DNA of 64,000 nucleotides from Phycisphaeraceae bacterium (GCA_028284155.1 JANQSF010000012.1:62001-126000), one strand, 5' to 3'; numbered from the stretch's first letter, positions 33,448-44,862 are shown. The notes: generated by a model from the sequence alone, not told the origin. A program made the numbers and translations.

Positions 33448-34581
33448 ATGCGTCGACACGCCTTCCCTCTGATGGTCGTCTGTGCCGTGCTTCTGACGGC
33501 CAGTGTGACCTTTGCCCAGACCGACATCCTCAAGAGTGCGGTCGATCCCTACGAGCAGCCGACACAGCGGCGTCTGTTCCTGCAGGCGGCGGGCGTGGAC
33601 TCGGAGTTGAGTTCCGAGGAATTCGCGGCTGAGCAAAAGAAAGAAAAGGGTCTGGCCAAGTCGTACGACAAGTGGGCGACGGTGACCATCTTCGACAAGA
33701 ACAAGAACGGGTCGATGGACTGGTTCGAGTTCGACGCGTACCGCCGCGACCTGCGTCTGGCCGTGTTGGGCGTGTATGACAAGGACAACAACCGCAAGCT
33801 GACCGGCCCCGAGCGCGAGGCGGCGGCGAAGGACCTGGCGGCAGGCAAGCTGCCGAAGCTGAACGTGCCGCGCACGCCTCGGCCGCGTTCGAGCGGTTCG
33901 AGCGATGCCCCGCCCCGGCCGCGCGGCGATGCCCCGCGTGGCAACGACCGTGGCGACCGTGGCAACAACGACCCGCGGGCGCGGTTCGAAGAACTGCGGG
34001 CTGAGATGCTCAAGAAGCACGACAAGGACGGTGACGGCGAGTTGACCGGCGACGAGCGCGACGCGGCCCGCCGGGAGATCGGCCAAATCATGCGTCAGCG
34101 ATACATTGATCAGTACGACAAGAACGGCGACGGCGAGGTCGATCGCGAAGAGCGTGAGGCTGCGCGTGAGGCGCAGCGCGAGCGTTGGCGTCAGTCGATG
34201 CTGGAGCGTTACGACAAGAACAAGGACGGCGAGATCGACGAAGACGAACGCCGCGCGGCCCGCGAGGCCCAGGTGCAGGCGTTCCTGCTGCGTCGCTTCG
34301 ACGAGGACAAAGACGGCAAGCTGAACGAGACCGAACAGGCCGCGGCCGACAAGGCGCGTGAGGAATACCGCCAGCGCTCCGAAGAGCGTCGCAAGGAGTT
34401 CATGGAGCGTTTCGACAAGAACAAGAACGGCGAGATTGATGAGGAAGAGCGCGAGGCGATCCGCGAGGCATTCCGTGGCCGTGGCCGCGGACGTGGCGGC
34501 CCGGACGGCGACCGACGACGTGGCGGCGACCGCGACCGCGGCGATAACGACAGCGAGCCGCGGCGGGACCGTTCGTTCTGA
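33448..34581 (+). CDS. exported protein with seven EF-hand calcium loops
   Basis: 377 aa from ATG 33448, chosen because a signal peptide follows at once (PLMVVCAVLLTASVTFAQ). EF-hand-type loops are FDKNKNGSMDWFEFD, YDKDNNRKLTGPERE, HDKDGDGELTGDERD, YDKNGDGEVDREERE, YDKNKDGEIDEDERR, FDEDKDGKLNETEQA and FDKNKNGEIDEEERE. Six of the seven have the DxDxDG-type spacing with a twelfth-position Glu. Between the loops are Glu/Arg-rich helices, and an Arg/Gly/Asp-rich tail ends the protein. A periplasmic or extracellular calcium-binding or scaffold role is likely; no catalytic domain is present. Confidence 0.85.
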   Translation: MRRHAFPLMVVCAVLLTASVTFAQTDILKSAVDPYEQPTQRRLFLQAAGVDSELSSEEFAAEQKKEKGLAKSYDKWATVTIFDKNKNGSMDWFEFDAYRRDLRLAVLGVYDKDNNRKLTGPEREAAAKDLAAGKLPKLNVPRTPRPRSSGSSDAPPRPRGDAPRGNDRGDRGNNDPRARFEELRAEMLKKHDKDGDGELTGDERDAARREIGQIMRQRYIDQYDKNGDGEVDREEREAAREAQRERWRQSMLERYDKNKDGEIDEDERRAAREAQVQAFLLRRFDEDKDGKLNETEQAAADKAREEYRQRSEERRKEFMERFDKNKNGEIDEEEREAIREAFRGRGRGRGGPDGDRRRGGDRDRGDNDSEPRRDRSF

Positions 34582-34631
34582 GGATAACCCATGCGGGCCG
34601 CGGACGGCGGCCTGACAATCGTTATAACCCC

Positions 34632-34659
34632 CAACGCCGGCGCGAACGCGCCGGCGTTG
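34632..34659 (+). terminator. GC-rich hairpin after the EF-hand gene
   Basis: CAACGCCGGCG / CGCCGGCGTTG around CGAACG forms a very stable 11-bp stem 51 nt after the stop codon. There is no U tract, so it may be a folding or Rho-assisted terminator. Confidence 0.55.
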
Positions 34660-34763
34660 GTCGGTGAAAGGGCCTGACCTGAATCGTACTTTTGAAAAAC
34701 CGGGGCATTCCGCAAGCGTTGATTGGCCCGCGCTGCGCGCCCGCTTCGACCCGTTCCCCGATC

Positions 34764-34768
34764 GGAGG
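34764..34768 (+). promoter_or_regulatory. ribosome binding site that fixes the PrsW-like start
   Basis: GGAGG lies 7 nt before GTG 34776 and in the middle of a longer open frame beginning at 34692. This selects the GTG as start. Confidence 0.6.
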
Positions 34769-34775
34769 CGATCAC

Positions 34776-35483
34776 GTGCTCATCCACATGGCCATGCTCA
34801 CCTGCGCCATGCTGTTGGGGATGTGGTTCTATCGATACGACAAGCACGACAAGGAGCCGATGCGTGCGGTGCTGACGGCGTTGGGCCTTGGCTTCATCGC
34901 CATGTGGGCGGCGGGCTGTGTGCAGGACGTGGTGTTCGCGATCTCGCCGTTGAGCCACAACATGGTCGCCCGGGCGACGGTGGTGGCGATCATCGAAGAC
35001 GGGGCGAAGATCGTCGTCGTGCTCTGCCTGGCCCGCATGGTCGCGACGCACTTCAACGACCCGATGGACGGGATCATCTACGGGACTTTCGCCGGCCTGG
35101 GCGCGGGCATCGAGGAGTCGTTGCTCTACCTGAGCCTGTCGCCGGCCACGGCCCAGACGTTGGCGGCCGAGGTCATCCGCCTGGTCGCGCACGCGTTGAT
35201 GGGCGGGCTGGTCGGGTTTGCCGTCGGTTACGGCGCTCGGCCGAACGGGGCGCGACAGCCTCGGCCGGACCTGATGGCCGCAGGGCTTGGGCTGTCGCTG
35301 GTGTTTCACATCGCGTGGGACGCGATCGCATATCAGCCGAAGCATACCGTTGGACTGCGCGTCGCGCTGATGGTGTTGCTGGTCATGCTCGTGCTCGTGT
35401 GGGGCATCATGCTCACCGCGGCCGAACGGCAGGCAAAGGTGACGTTCGGCCAACCGCGCGGGCAGCCCTGCCCCGGCGGATAG
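34776..35483 (+). CDS. PrsW-like intramembrane glutamic protease family protein
   Basis: 235 aa from GTG 34776. The protein has about seven hydrophobic helices. Family motifs are IIEDGAKIVVVL (the EExxK-type motif, here EDxxK), FAGLGAGIEESLLYL, and His residues in VAHALMGGLVGFAVG and LVFHIAWDAI. These form the membrane-embedded active site in the CPBP/PrsW clan. Possible targets are membrane-bound regulators such as anti-sigma factors. The nitroreductase gene follows after 65 nt. Confidence 0.75.
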   Translation: MLIHMAMLTCAMLLGMWFYRYDKHDKEPMRAVLTALGLGFIAMWAAGCVQDVVFAISPLSHNMVARATVVAIIEDGAKIVVVLCLARMVATHFNDPMDGIIYGTFAGLGAGIEESLLYLSLSPATAQTLAAEVIRLVAHALMGGLVGFAVGYGARPNGARQPRPDLMAAGLGLSLVFHIAWDAIAYQPKHTVGLRVALMVLLVMLVLVWGIMLTAAERQAKVTFGQPRGQPCPGG

Positions 35484-35548
35484 GGGACAATCGACACGCA
35501 ACGCGCACCGGCGTGGCCACCGTGTCGCCGACAAAGAGAGACGCAACG

Positions 35549-36220
35549 ATGCAAGAGCCGAATTGGGTTCCGCACGAGCCGTACGTTCCAGACCAGCCAC
35601 CGCAGGTCGTGCTGGATGGGTTACATGAGACGCTGCGCCGCCGCAGGTCGGTGCGCATGTTTAGCGATCGGCCGATCGCACGCGGCGTGATCGAGCAACT
35701 CATTCGCTGCGCGACGACGGCGCCCAGCGGGGCGAACAAGCAGCCGTGGCGGTTTGTGTGCGTGGCCGACACGGCGCTGAAACGACGCATCCGCGAAGGG
35801 GCTGAGCAAGAGGAACGCGCTTTCTACGGCCAACGCGCAACGGACACCTGGCTAGCCGACCTCGCACCGCTGGGGACGGACGAGAACAAGTCGTTTCTGC
35901 AAGTCGCGCCGTGGCTGATCGTCGTGTTCCGCATGACGCGCGGTGACGACGGGTCGCAGGTCTATTACCCCAGCGAGTCGGTCGGCCTGGCCGTCGGCCT
36001 GTTGCTCGCCGCGGCACAGTGCGCGGGGTTGGCGACGTTGACGCACACGCCCAGCCCGATGAAGTTCCTCAATGAGATTCTGGGTCGGCCGGACCACGAG
36101 CGGCCGTACCTGTTGATCCCCGTGGGCTACCCGTCGGAAGACTGCGTCGTGCCGGCCGCGGCGATCGAACGCAAGCCGCTTGACGAGGTGATGATCGTGC
36201 ACGAAGGAGACGACGGTTGA
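35549..36220 (+). CDS. nitroreductase family flavoprotein
   Basis: 223 aa from ATG 35549, preceded by an AAGAGAG-type site. The FMN-binding pattern is RRRRSVRMFSDRPIARGVIEQLI, CATTAPSGANKQPWRFV and, near the C-terminus, GRPDHERPYLLIPVGYPSEDC. It would reduce nitro or quinone substrates or act like iodotyrosine deiodinase-type members. The substrate is not evident. The longer open frame upstream is another frame of the PrsW gene and is discarded. Confidence 0.85.
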   Translation: MQEPNWVPHEPYVPDQPPQVVLDGLHETLRRRRSVRMFSDRPIARGVIEQLIRCATTAPSGANKQPWRFVCVADTALKRRIREGAEQEERAFYGQRATDTWLADLAPLGTDENKSFLQVAPWLIVVFRMTRGDDGSQVYYPSESVGLAVGLLLAAAQCAGLATLTHTPSPMKFLNEILGRPDHERPYLLIPVGYPSEDCVVPAAAIERKPLDEVMIVHEGDDG

Positions 36221-36265
36221 TCAACACGCGGCCGATCCCGTCACCAGGGGTTGAGGCACGCAATC

Positions 36266-36352
36266 AAGCCGGGCCTTTCAGAAGGCCTGGATCGGAAGAA
36301 AACTGCCCGACTGTCCTCAATACAGAACCGGGTCTTCGGAACGACCCGGCTT
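36266..36352. repeat. inverted repeat of the CGGGTCTTCGGAA family, copy 2
   Basis: Left arm 36266-36293 (AAGCCGGGCCTTTCAGAAGG continuing CCTGGATC) and right arm 36325-36352 (GAACCGGGTCTTCGGAACGA continuing CCCGGCTTC). The arms differ from each other and from the perfect 17598 copy at several positions. It lies between the convergent nitroreductase and trpB genes. Confidence 0.75.
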
Positions 36353-36378
36353 CGAGGAGACTCAACCGTCGAAGTGAC

Positions 36379-37584
36379 TCAAGCGTCGATCAGTCGCAGC
36401 GCTTCGTCCAGGTCTTTGTCACCCCGACCGGACAGGTTGACGACGACGACATCGTCGGCCGAACGCTCGCCCGCAATGACCATCGCGTGGGCGAGCGCGT
36501 GGCTCGACTCGAGCGCGGGGATGATGCCTTCGGTCTTGCACAAGACCTGGAACGCGTCGAGTGCGTCGGCGTCGGTGCAGGACGCGTACGTGGCCCGGCC
36601 CGCGTCGTGCCAGGCGGCGTGCTCGGGGCCGACGCCGGGGTAGTCGAGGCCCGCCGAGATCGAGTGCACCGGCGCCGTCTGGCCATCAGCGTCTTGCAGC
36701 ACGTAGCTGAGCGAACCATGCAGCACGCCCGGCTCGCCGAAACTCAGCGGCGCGGCGTGGTCGCCCAGGTCGCCGCTCCGTCCACCGGCTTCGACGCCGA
36801 TAAGCGCCACGTCGGCGTCTTCGACGAACGGATAGAAGATGCCCGCCGCGTTCGACCCGCCACCGACACACGCGACGACGGCCCCCGGAAGGCGACCGAT
36901 CTGGTCGAGGCATTGCGCCCGGCATTCGCGGCCGATGACGCTCTGGAAATCGCGAACGATCATCGGGAACGGGTGCGGGCCGACGACGCTGCCGATGATG
37001 TAGTGCGTGTGACCGGACGTTTCCATCCAGTCGCGCATGGCCGCGTTGGTCGCATCTTTGAGCGTTTTCGACCCGGCCTCGACGCCGATCACCCGCGTGC
37101 CCAGCAGCTCCATCCGTTTGACGTTCGGCTGCTGACGCCGCATATCCTCGACGCCCATGAACACGTCGCACTCGAGGCCGAATACCGCGGCGGCCGTCGC
37201 CGTGGCGACGCCGTGCTGGCCGGCGCCCGTCTCGGCGATGATGCGTCGCTTGCCCATGCGAACGGTCAGCAACGCCTGGCCGAGCGAGTTATTGATCTTG
37301 TGTGCGCCGGTGTGCGCCAGGTCTTCACGCTTGAGCCAGATCTGCGCACCGCCGCAGCGCTCGGTCAGCCGCCGGGCGTGATAGAGCGGGGTCGGTCTGC
37401 CGACGTAATCACGCAACAACGCGTCGAACTGCGACTTGAAGGTGGCGTCATCGCGTGCGCGTTCGTACTCGACACGCAGTTGTTCGACAGCTTTGTGCAG
37501 TGTTTCGGGGATATAGACGCCGCCGAACCGGCCGAATCGGCCGGCCGCATCGGGCTGGTCGCGCAATGGGGTTGTGGTGGACAT
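36379..37584 (-). CDS. trpB: tryptophan synthase beta chain
   Basis: 401 aa, normal length. It joins indole and serine to make tryptophan with pyridoxal phosphate. Features are [13 protein letters not shown] at the start, the PLP lysine Lys96 in [29 protein letters not shown], and the phosphate cup [11 protein letters not shown]. It is the TrpB1 type that pairs with TrpA, but no trpA is within the window and the neighbours are unrelated, so the trp genes are scattered in this genome. Confidence 0.95.
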   Translation of the reverse strand: MSTTTPLRDQPDAAGRFGRFGGVYIPETLHKAVEQLRVEYERARDDATFKSQFDALLRDYVGRPTPLYHARRLTERCGGAQIWLKREDLAHTGAHKINNSLGQALLTVRMGKRRIIAETGAGQHGVATATAAAVFGLECDVFMGVEDMRRQQPNVKRMELLGTRVIGVEAGSKTLKDATNAAMRDWMETSGHTHYIIGSVVGPHPFPMIVRDFQSVIGRECRAQCLDQIGRLPGAVVACVGGGSNAAGIFYPFVEDADVALIGVEAGGRSGDLGDHAAPLSFGEPGVLHGSLSYVLQDADGQTAPVHSISAGLDYPGVGPEHAAWHDAGRATYASCTDADALDAFQVLCKTEGIIPALESSHALAHAMVIAGERSADDVVVVNLSGRGDKDLDEALRLIDA

Positions 37585-37774
37585 CTCTATCGCACTTTAG
37601 GTGTTCGTGTTGCACGGGGACAACACGCGAACGCTTATGGGGACCGTTGGCGGATTGAGCGTTTTGTAACCCGCCGTTTCAGGCCGCCAAGCGAGGGGTG
37701 GGCGCATCGCTTCAAGTGGTCGGACACGGCTTCCGATCAAGCGCGTACGACCGGGAAAAGACGCACGAGCCGAC

Positions 37775-37819
37775 GCGTGGTCGGCGGGCCAGGAGGAGGG
37801 GCCCGCCGGCACGCCACGC
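37775..37819 (-). terminator. hairpin downstream of the Tad-locus operon
   Basis: GCGTGG-TC-GGCGGGCC (37775-37790) pairs with GGCCCGCC (37800-37807) and CCACGC (37814-37819). It lies 57-101 nt beyond the stop of the FHA-TPR gene, the right place for transcript termination on the minus strand. The rest of the 291-nt gap (37585-37875) shows no gene. Confidence 0.5.
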
Positions 37820-37875
37820 CCGTCAACGCAACGCAGCATCGACCATCTCACCCGACGCTCACACATTCATCCAAG

Positions 37876-39351
37876 TTAATCCCGCGGCTTCTTACCGGCC
37901 TTCGGCTGCGCAACCAGCAACAGTTTTTCGACGTGGCCGTGGAACTTGCTCTGTGTGTCGCGGTACAGGTCGAGCACGCGTTTGAATTCGGTGACCGCCT
38001 CGCGGTACCGCCCCGCTTCCATCGCCTGATAACCCTGCTCGTACCAGTCGAACATGCGGTCGGCCATCTGCTTCTTGACGTCCTGATAATGCAGGTCGGC
38101 CTCGCTGCCGAACTGGCTTCGCCCGAACCGCGCCAAAGCAAACCGGTAATTGCGGTAAGCACGCGGCAACTGCGCCAGGTCGCTTTCGATCATCACGTAA
38201 GCCTGCTCCGCCATGCGCAGGTCGTTTGCGGCATCGTCGGTGTCCTTGACGATGCCGTCCAGGGGGCGAGCCAACTCGACTTCGATCGCTGTCCGCGTCC
38301 ACATCTCTGGAAGCGGGTCGCTGTCTTCGGTTGGCCCGTCGCCCAGCGTGGCAAAGATCGCGACGATCACCATCATCGCCAACCACCAGCCGCCGATGAC
38401 CAGCCAAAGCTTGGCCTTCCGCGACATGCCGCCGGGCGCGGGCGCCGCCTCTTGCGGCGCGTCGGACATAAAGGGCGCTTCGCCGTCGTCGTTCGTCGTT
38501 GCGACCACGCCGCGCGACACCATCTGCACTTGGAGAATGGGCAGGTCGACCACGCTCAGCGTGTCGCCGTCGCGCAGTCGACCGGGCTTGTTCGTGACGC
38601 TCTTGCGACCGACCTTCGTCCCGTTGTCGCTTTGATTCACAACAACCCACTTGCCCTGCTCAAATTGGATTCGGCCGTGATGTCGCGAAACGTGCGGATC
38701 GTCGATCACCAGGTCGTTGTCCGCCTCTCGGCCGAACGTGACGGCCGCGCTCTCGAAGACCTGCCGCTTGCCCTTGTTCGAGCCGGCCAGGATGTTGACG
38801 TGCAGCGTTTCAGTCGGCGCGCCGCCGCTCGACCCGGAACCGTCGTCCGGGTCCTGGATCAGCGCGGCGTGCACGAAGAACAGCTTGGCGATCTCCGGGT
38901 TGCCCAGCGGCTTGACCAGTTCATGGATCCACGGCGCGTGGTCGAGGCTATCGATGCGGAACGGGCCTTTCCAGCGTGTCAGATCCTGCGGCGCGACGCC
39001 GCAGCGCTGGGCGATCTGGTCCCACAGTTCGTCGACCCAGTTGTCGCCCCAGTTCACGGCGTCGGCCGGCTTGAGCCGGTCGCGCAGGTGTCGGAAGAAG
39101 TCGCGATAAAGAATGACGGTGATCCGCCGAACGTCATTCGGGTCGACCGCGGCCAATTGTGGGTGCGTCAATTCCCCGTCGAGCGTCTTGGGCAGCCACT
39201 GAAAGAGCATGCGGTCGCCGTAGAACTTCAACGGCTCACGCGGGATCGACCGCCACCGCGGCGAGTCCATGATTGCGACCATCGCGTCGATCACGTCCAT
39301 GATCGGCTCGCCGACCTTCTGCTGCCCGAGTTGTTTGCGTGTGTCTGCCAT
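37876..39351 (-). CDS. FHA domain membrane protein with C-terminal TPR-like helices, Tad locus
   Basis: 491 aa. Residues 1-175 are an unrecognised cytoplasmic domain (KFYGDRMLFQWLPKTLDGE, ITVILYRDFFRHLRDRLKP). The FHA domain (~183-275) has VTFGREADNDLVIDDPHVSRHHGRIQFEQGKW and NGTKVGRKSVTNKPGRLRDGD (key: FGRE, SRHH, NGT), the phosphothreonine-binding residues. A membrane helix (LWLVIGGWWLAMMVIVAIFATL) follows, then TPR-like helices (YEQGYQAMEAGRYREAVTEFKRVLDLY). It closes the operon cpaF-tadB-tadC and could read a kinase signal at the secretion complex. Confidence 0.8.
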   Translation of the reverse strand: MADTRKQLGQQKVGEPIMDVIDAMVAIMDSPRWRSIPREPLKFYGDRMLFQWLPKTLDGELTHPQLAAVDPNDVRRITVILYRDFFRHLRDRLKPADAVNWGDNWVDELWDQIAQRCGVAPQDLTRWKGPFRIDSLDHAPWIHELVKPLGNPEIAKLFFVHAALIQDPDDGSGSSGGAPTETLHVNILAGSNKGKRQVFESAAVTFGREADNDLVIDDPHVSRHHGRIQFEQGKWVVVNQSDNGTKVGRKSVTNKPGRLRDGDTLSVVDLPILQVQMVSRGVVATTNDDGEAPFMSDAPQEAAPAPGGMSRKAKLWLVIGGWWLAMMVIVAIFATLGDGPTEDSDPLPEMWTRTAIEVELARPLDGIVKDTDDAANDLRMAEQAYVMIESDLAQLPRAYRNYRFALARFGRSQFGSEADLHYQDVKKQMADRMFDWYEQGYQAMEAGRYREAVTEFKRVLDLYRDTQSKFHGHVEKLLLVAQPKAGKKPRD

Positions 39352-39396
39352 GCGTGTGCGGGGCGCGGCCGTTCAGGCGCGGTGTACATCAGTCAA

Positions 39397-40311
39397 TCAG
39401 AAGAACGCCAGGTCGCCTCGCAGCAGGCGGATCAACGTTGGGCCGAAGATGATCAGTACGACGGACATGAGGATGAGCGTGCCGGGGATCAGGATGCGCA
39501 GGCCGGCCGACGACGCCAACTTCTCCGCCCTGACGCTGCGGTGCATTCGCATCATGCCGGACTGCTGCTTGAGGATTACGCTCAGCGGCGTGCCCAGTTT
39601 CTCGGCCTGGTTGATCGCGCCGACGACCGAACGCAACGAATCAAGCGGGATTCGGTCGGCCATGTTCTGCAGCGCGTTCGCTCGGCTGGTGCCGAAGTCG
39701 ATCTCGGCCTGCACGATGCGCAACTCGCGATTCAGGTCGTCGTCCGGGTTGTCGCGGATCAGCGTCTCGATCGCCTCGCTGAACGTCGAGCCGGCCGCCA
39801 TCATCAATGCGATCAGGTCAAGCGTGTACGGCAACTGCTTGCCGATGCGCAGCACGCGCTTGCGGGCCTCACCGCGGATCGACGTCAGTGGGATGAACAG
39901 CCCGACGACGAACATCAACGGCACGAGCCACATTTGAAACTGCTGCACCGCTGCCAACACGGCGACCGTGCCGCCGGCCGTCATGACGGCCGAACCGAGG
40001 CACAGGGCGATGTACTCTTCGACGCTGTAGTTGTTGGGGTTGCCGGCCGCTTCGAGGTCGCGCCTGACTTGTTTTCGCAGATTCCGCCAATTGAGCCGGT
40101 GCGCCATGGCCAACGCCAGGTTCATCAGCGGCGCGACAACGGGCTGTTCGAACAGCGTCACCCGCGACTGCGCTCCCACCGCCTTGGCCACCTTGCGGTG
40201 CACCGCCGGCTCGGCCGGCACGGGGAATCGGAACAAAGCCCACACGACAAAGAACGTCGCAAAGGCGACGAGCGCGGTGACCAGCAGACCCAGGAGGAGT
40301 TCAGGCGGCAT
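39397..40311 (-). CDS. tadC: Tad/type II secretion inner-membrane platform protein TadC
   Basis: 304 aa from ATG 40311; translation upstream passes through a repeat arm and is rejected. It is a GspF-type platform protein with hydrophobic helices at the start (LLLGLLVTALVAFATFFVVW), in the middle (MWLVPLMFVVGLFIPL) and at the end (ILIPGTLILMSVVLIIFGPTL). The T2SSF pattern LPYTLDLIALMMAAGSTFSEAI and AINQAEKLGTPLSVILKQQ is conserved. It works with TadB and the CpaF ATPase to assemble Flp-type pili. Confidence 0.85.
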   Translation of the reverse strand: MPPELLLGLLVTALVAFATFFVVWALFRFPVPAEPAVHRKVAKAVGAQSRVTLFEQPVVAPLMNLALAMAHRLNWRNLRKQVRRDLEAAGNPNNYSVEEYIALCLGSAVMTAGGTVAVLAAVQQFQMWLVPLMFVVGLFIPLTSIRGEARKRVLRIGKQLPYTLDLIALMMAAGSTFSEAIETLIRDNPDDDLNRELRIVQAEIDFGTSRANALQNMADRIPLDSLRSVVGAINQAEKLGTPLSVILKQQSGMMRMHRSVRAEKLASSAGLRILIPGTLILMSVVLIIFGPTLIRLLRGDLAFF

Positions 40312-40321
40312 GGTGGGTTCA

Positions 40322-40465
40322 AAACAGGAAATCAGGAGAGCAGGAAAGCAGGAAATGAAGCAGCGCGGGACGTCTTCCGCGTCCACGTCGCCCTCGCTCA
40401 CAACTTATCGCACCCGAGTCGTTCATTTCTTGTTTTCCTGTTTTCCTGCTCTCGTGCTTTCCTAA
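40322..40465. repeat. inverted repeat of CAGGAAA/TTTCCTG words between tadC and tadB
   Basis: The left block (40322-40357) is AAACAGGAAATCAGGAGAGC plus more such words. The right block (40423-40465) is CATTTCTTGTTTTCCTGTTT followed by TCCTGCTCTCGTGC. It lies within an operon, so if it terminates transcription it would only do so partially. Confidence 0.7.
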
Positions 40466-41319
40466 ATATCAACGTCCATGATTCGGTTGATCCAGTAAAA
40501 GCCCACCCCGATCGTGGCGAACGCGATGAGCAGGAACACGCGGCCTTTCGGCTCGGTCAGCATCAGGTTGACCCCTTCGGGGTCGATGATCCAGTAGATG
40601 AAGATGAGCACGATCGCCGCGCCGGCCATCATGCGTGCCTGCGTTCGGCCTTGGCTGGTCACCGCGTCGAGCTTGCCTTCCAAGCGCTGGATCTCGCGGA
40701 TCGACTCCGCAATCCGATCGAGGCTCTCGCCCGTGTCGCCGCCGCGCTTGCGGTGCATCTCGATGGCTGTGAACAGCAGCCGGTAGTTGGGCAGCCCGAT
40801 CCGGTCCGACGTGTTACGCATGCACTGGTTCAGGTCGAGCCCCATGCTGTACTCGCGCAGAAGCTGGGCAAATTCCTGCTTGATCGGCCCTTCACTATTC
40901 ACGACGAGCAGTTCCATCGATTGCACCAGGTTCAGCCCCGCACGCACTCCCGACGCCAGCGCGACGATCCCGTCGACAAGCTGCGCTTCGAGCCGGGCGC
41001 GGCGTTTGTTTTCCTGCCAGGAGATAAAGAAGAACGGGACGAAGTAGGTGATCGTCGCACCCATGATGAAACCGATGATCGACGCCATCAGCGCGTAGCC
41101 CGCGACGCCGACGGCCACCATGCCGAAGATCGTCGCGCCGATCGCCAGTTTCGGGTCGATCTCCAGCAACAACTGCTGGTTGAGCGCGACGTCAAACCGC
41201 TGGTGCTGGCGACGCATCCAGCGGATGAAGTTGTTCGCGCCGAAAAACGCCAGCACAAAACCCCCGACGGCCATCAGGCCGGCCGACGGGAGCAGGTATT
41301 TGAGGTCGGTCATTTCCAT
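40462..41319 (-). CDS. tadB: Tad secretion platform protein TadB
   Basis: 285 aa from ATG 41319 (MEMTDLKYLLPSAGLMAVGG); a second ATG two codons later is also possible. T2SSF domain: LVDGIVALASGVRAGLNLVQSMELLV, NTSDRIGLPNYRLLFTAIEMHRKRGGDTGESLDRI and a C-terminal helix pair (MMAGAAIVLIFIYWIID, VFLLIAFATIGVGFYWIN). The GxxxxxxL..I contacts typical of the family are retained. It partners TadC downstream. Confidence 0.85.
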   Translation of the reverse strand: MEMTDLKYLLPSAGLMAVGGFVLAFFGANNFIRWMRRQHQRFDVALNQQLLLEIDPKLAIGATIFGMVAVGVAGYALMASIIGFIMGATITYFVPFFFISWQENKRRARLEAQLVDGIVALASGVRAGLNLVQSMELLVVNSEGPIKQEFAQLLREYSMGLDLNQCMRNTSDRIGLPNYRLLFTAIEMHRKRGGDTGESLDRIAESIREIQRLEGKLDAVTSQGRTQARMMAGAAIVLIFIYWIIDPEGVNLMLTEPKGRVFLLIAFATIGVGFYWINRIMDVDI

Positions 41320-41436
41320 GCGTGGGTGTTGGCTGTTTTTGTCCGGGCCGACACGGCCCGGCTCGCTGGCGGGGGTGCCACACTTTGGCTTTGCAAAGTG
41401 TGTCGTTCGGACGGCGTGCATCGATACGATACGCTG

Positions 41437-43296
<1,860 letters not shown>

Positions 43297-43302
43297 GGGC
43301 GG

Positions 43303-43308
43303 ATTGTA
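43303..43308 (-). promoter_or_regulatory. -10 box immediately upstream of cpaF
   Basis: On the minus strand TACAAT is followed by CCGCCC and the ATG of cpaF. The same pattern occurs at Uma2 (TACAAT-TCCCCGCG-ATG). Confidence 0.5.
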
Positions 43309-43342
43309 GCGGGGTTCAAGAACGACGCGCGGGTCTGCAGGG

Positions 43343-44620
43343 TCAATTCACCTTCTTCCCACCCACCGAGATGACATGTGTAAACGTCCGCAGATACATC
43401 CGCCCGTTCGCCACGGCCGGCGTCGCAAAGCTCTTTTCGCCCAGGTCGTTGATCGCGATCAGGTCGAAGCCGTCGGGCGTCGCTTTGAACGTCACGCACT
43501 GGCCCTCGCGCGAGATCGCGTAGATGACACCGTTCACACACACGGGCGAGCCGAAGAACGACACGCCGTTGCCGATCCGCTCGTTCCAGACGACGTCGCC
43601 GTTCCTCGGATTCAGGCAGGCGGCCTGCCCGCCGTCATGCACGAAGTAGAGGTGGCCTTTGTAGTAGAGCGGCGTCGGTACGTAAGGGATCGACCGGTTC
43701 AGGTCGACCTCGAGATTTGGCTTCGACGCGGCGCTGCCGGGGCGGACGCCGACAAATCGCTTGCCGCCGCCGCCCGAACCCATCTGACTGAACACCAGGT
43801 CGCCCGCGACGATCGGCGACGCGACGACGCGCAACGAGAACAGGTCTTTCATCTGCCAGATCACCTTGCCCGACATCGGGTCGATGCCGGTCACGCCGTC
43901 GCCCTTCGAGCCGACGATGAGTTGGTCGTTGCCTTCTTTATCCTTGTAGATGCAGGGCACGCCGTACGACGTGCCATTGTCAGCCGGGCTGCGATCGAGC
44001 TTCCACACCTGCTTGCCGGTGTCGCGCTTGAACGCGTAGATGGCCGGCTTGCCCGGGCTGCCCGGTGCGGCCCGCTGATCAGACGTGACAATGACCAGGT
44101 CTTTGTAGAGCATCGGCGACGTCCCGCCGCCGTGGCTGGAGTCGAACGGGCCCAGGTCCTGCGACCATTTCTCTTGCCCGTCGTGGTCGAGCGCCTTGAG
44201 CGTGACGTTGGCATCATTGACCCAATACATGTAGACGCGCTCGGTGTCGGCCGCGGGCGTCGTCGTGCCGTAGTGGTTGTAACGGTGCAGCTTGTACGTC
44301 TTGCTCGCCCACGTGCGCGACCACAACTGCTTCCCGGTCGTCGCGTCGAGACACACGAGCATGCGTTCCGCCGTATTGGGCTTCGCACACACGACGAACA
44401 GCTTGTTACCCACAACCACCGGCGAGCCGTACCCCTCGCCCGGCAGCTCGACCCGCCAGTTGTAGTCGGCCTTGCCGAACTTGACGGGCACGGTCGTCGC
44501 GTCGGAAACACCCGAGCCGTTCGGCCCGCGGAACCGCGCCCAATCGTCGGCCGCCACGGCCGGTAACCCGATGACAGATACGGCCAAGCAAGTGAGCAGC
44601 AGCCTATTGAATCGTCGCAT
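43343..44620 (-). CDS. exported PQQ-like beta-propeller protein, paralog 1
   Basis: 425 aa from ATG 44620, after a GGAG at 8-11 nt. The signal peptide spans ~1-24 (LLLTCLAVSVIGLPAVAA). The mature protein opens with DDWARFRGPNGSGVSD, the W..(F/Y)RGP start shared by planctomycete outer-membrane PQQ-like propellers, and has repeats such as LVCLDATTGKQLWSR, YAFKRDTGKQVWKLD and GIDPMSGKVIWQM (blade motif ..D..TGK..W). It is probably an extracytoplasmic scaffold or oxidoreductase-like protein; PQQ binding itself is not shown. Confidence 0.85.
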   Translation of the reverse strand: MRRFNRLLLTCLAVSVIGLPAVAADDWARFRGPNGSGVSDATTVPVKFGKADYNWRVELPGEGYGSPVVVGNKLFVVCAKPNTAERMLVCLDATTGKQLWSRTWASKTYKLHRYNHYGTTTPAADTERVYMYWVNDANVTLKALDHDGQEKWSQDLGPFDSSHGGGTSPMLYKDLVIVTSDQRAAPGSPGKPAIYAFKRDTGKQVWKLDRSPADNGTSYGVPCIYKDKEGNDQLIVGSKGDGVTGIDPMSGKVIWQMKDLFSLRVVASPIVAGDLVFSQMGSGGGGKRFVGVRPGSAASKPNLEVDLNRSIPYVPTPLYYKGHLYFVHDGGQAACLNPRNGDVVWNERIGNGVSFFGSPVCVNGVIYAISREGQCVTFKATPDGFDLIAINDLGEKSFATPAVANGRMYLRTFTHVISVGGKKVN

Positions 44621-44862
44621 GAGAAACGCTCCGAAGGAGATTGACTGAATCGGCTGAACGCGGCGTCGAAACACGCGCGGCCATGATACCGTACAGGTTG
44701 CATCGAACGCCTCGCACAGGACGAGAGCCGCCCCCGACACTCGACTGACATAGCTTGTCGCCCCCATCACACGGGGTTACACCGCTGGACGATATAGTAG
44801 AGGCCGCCCCGCTGCCGACGCCGCCCAACACCCCACCGTCCACCCGCCCAAGGCTGCAATCC

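Noticed and set aside
34664..36220. A single 518-codon protein covering the PrsW-like and nitroreductase region
   Set aside because: The first ~295 codons are an alternative frame of the PrsW-like gene. The nitroreductase starts cleanly at ATG 35549 after a ribosome-site-like AAGAGAG.
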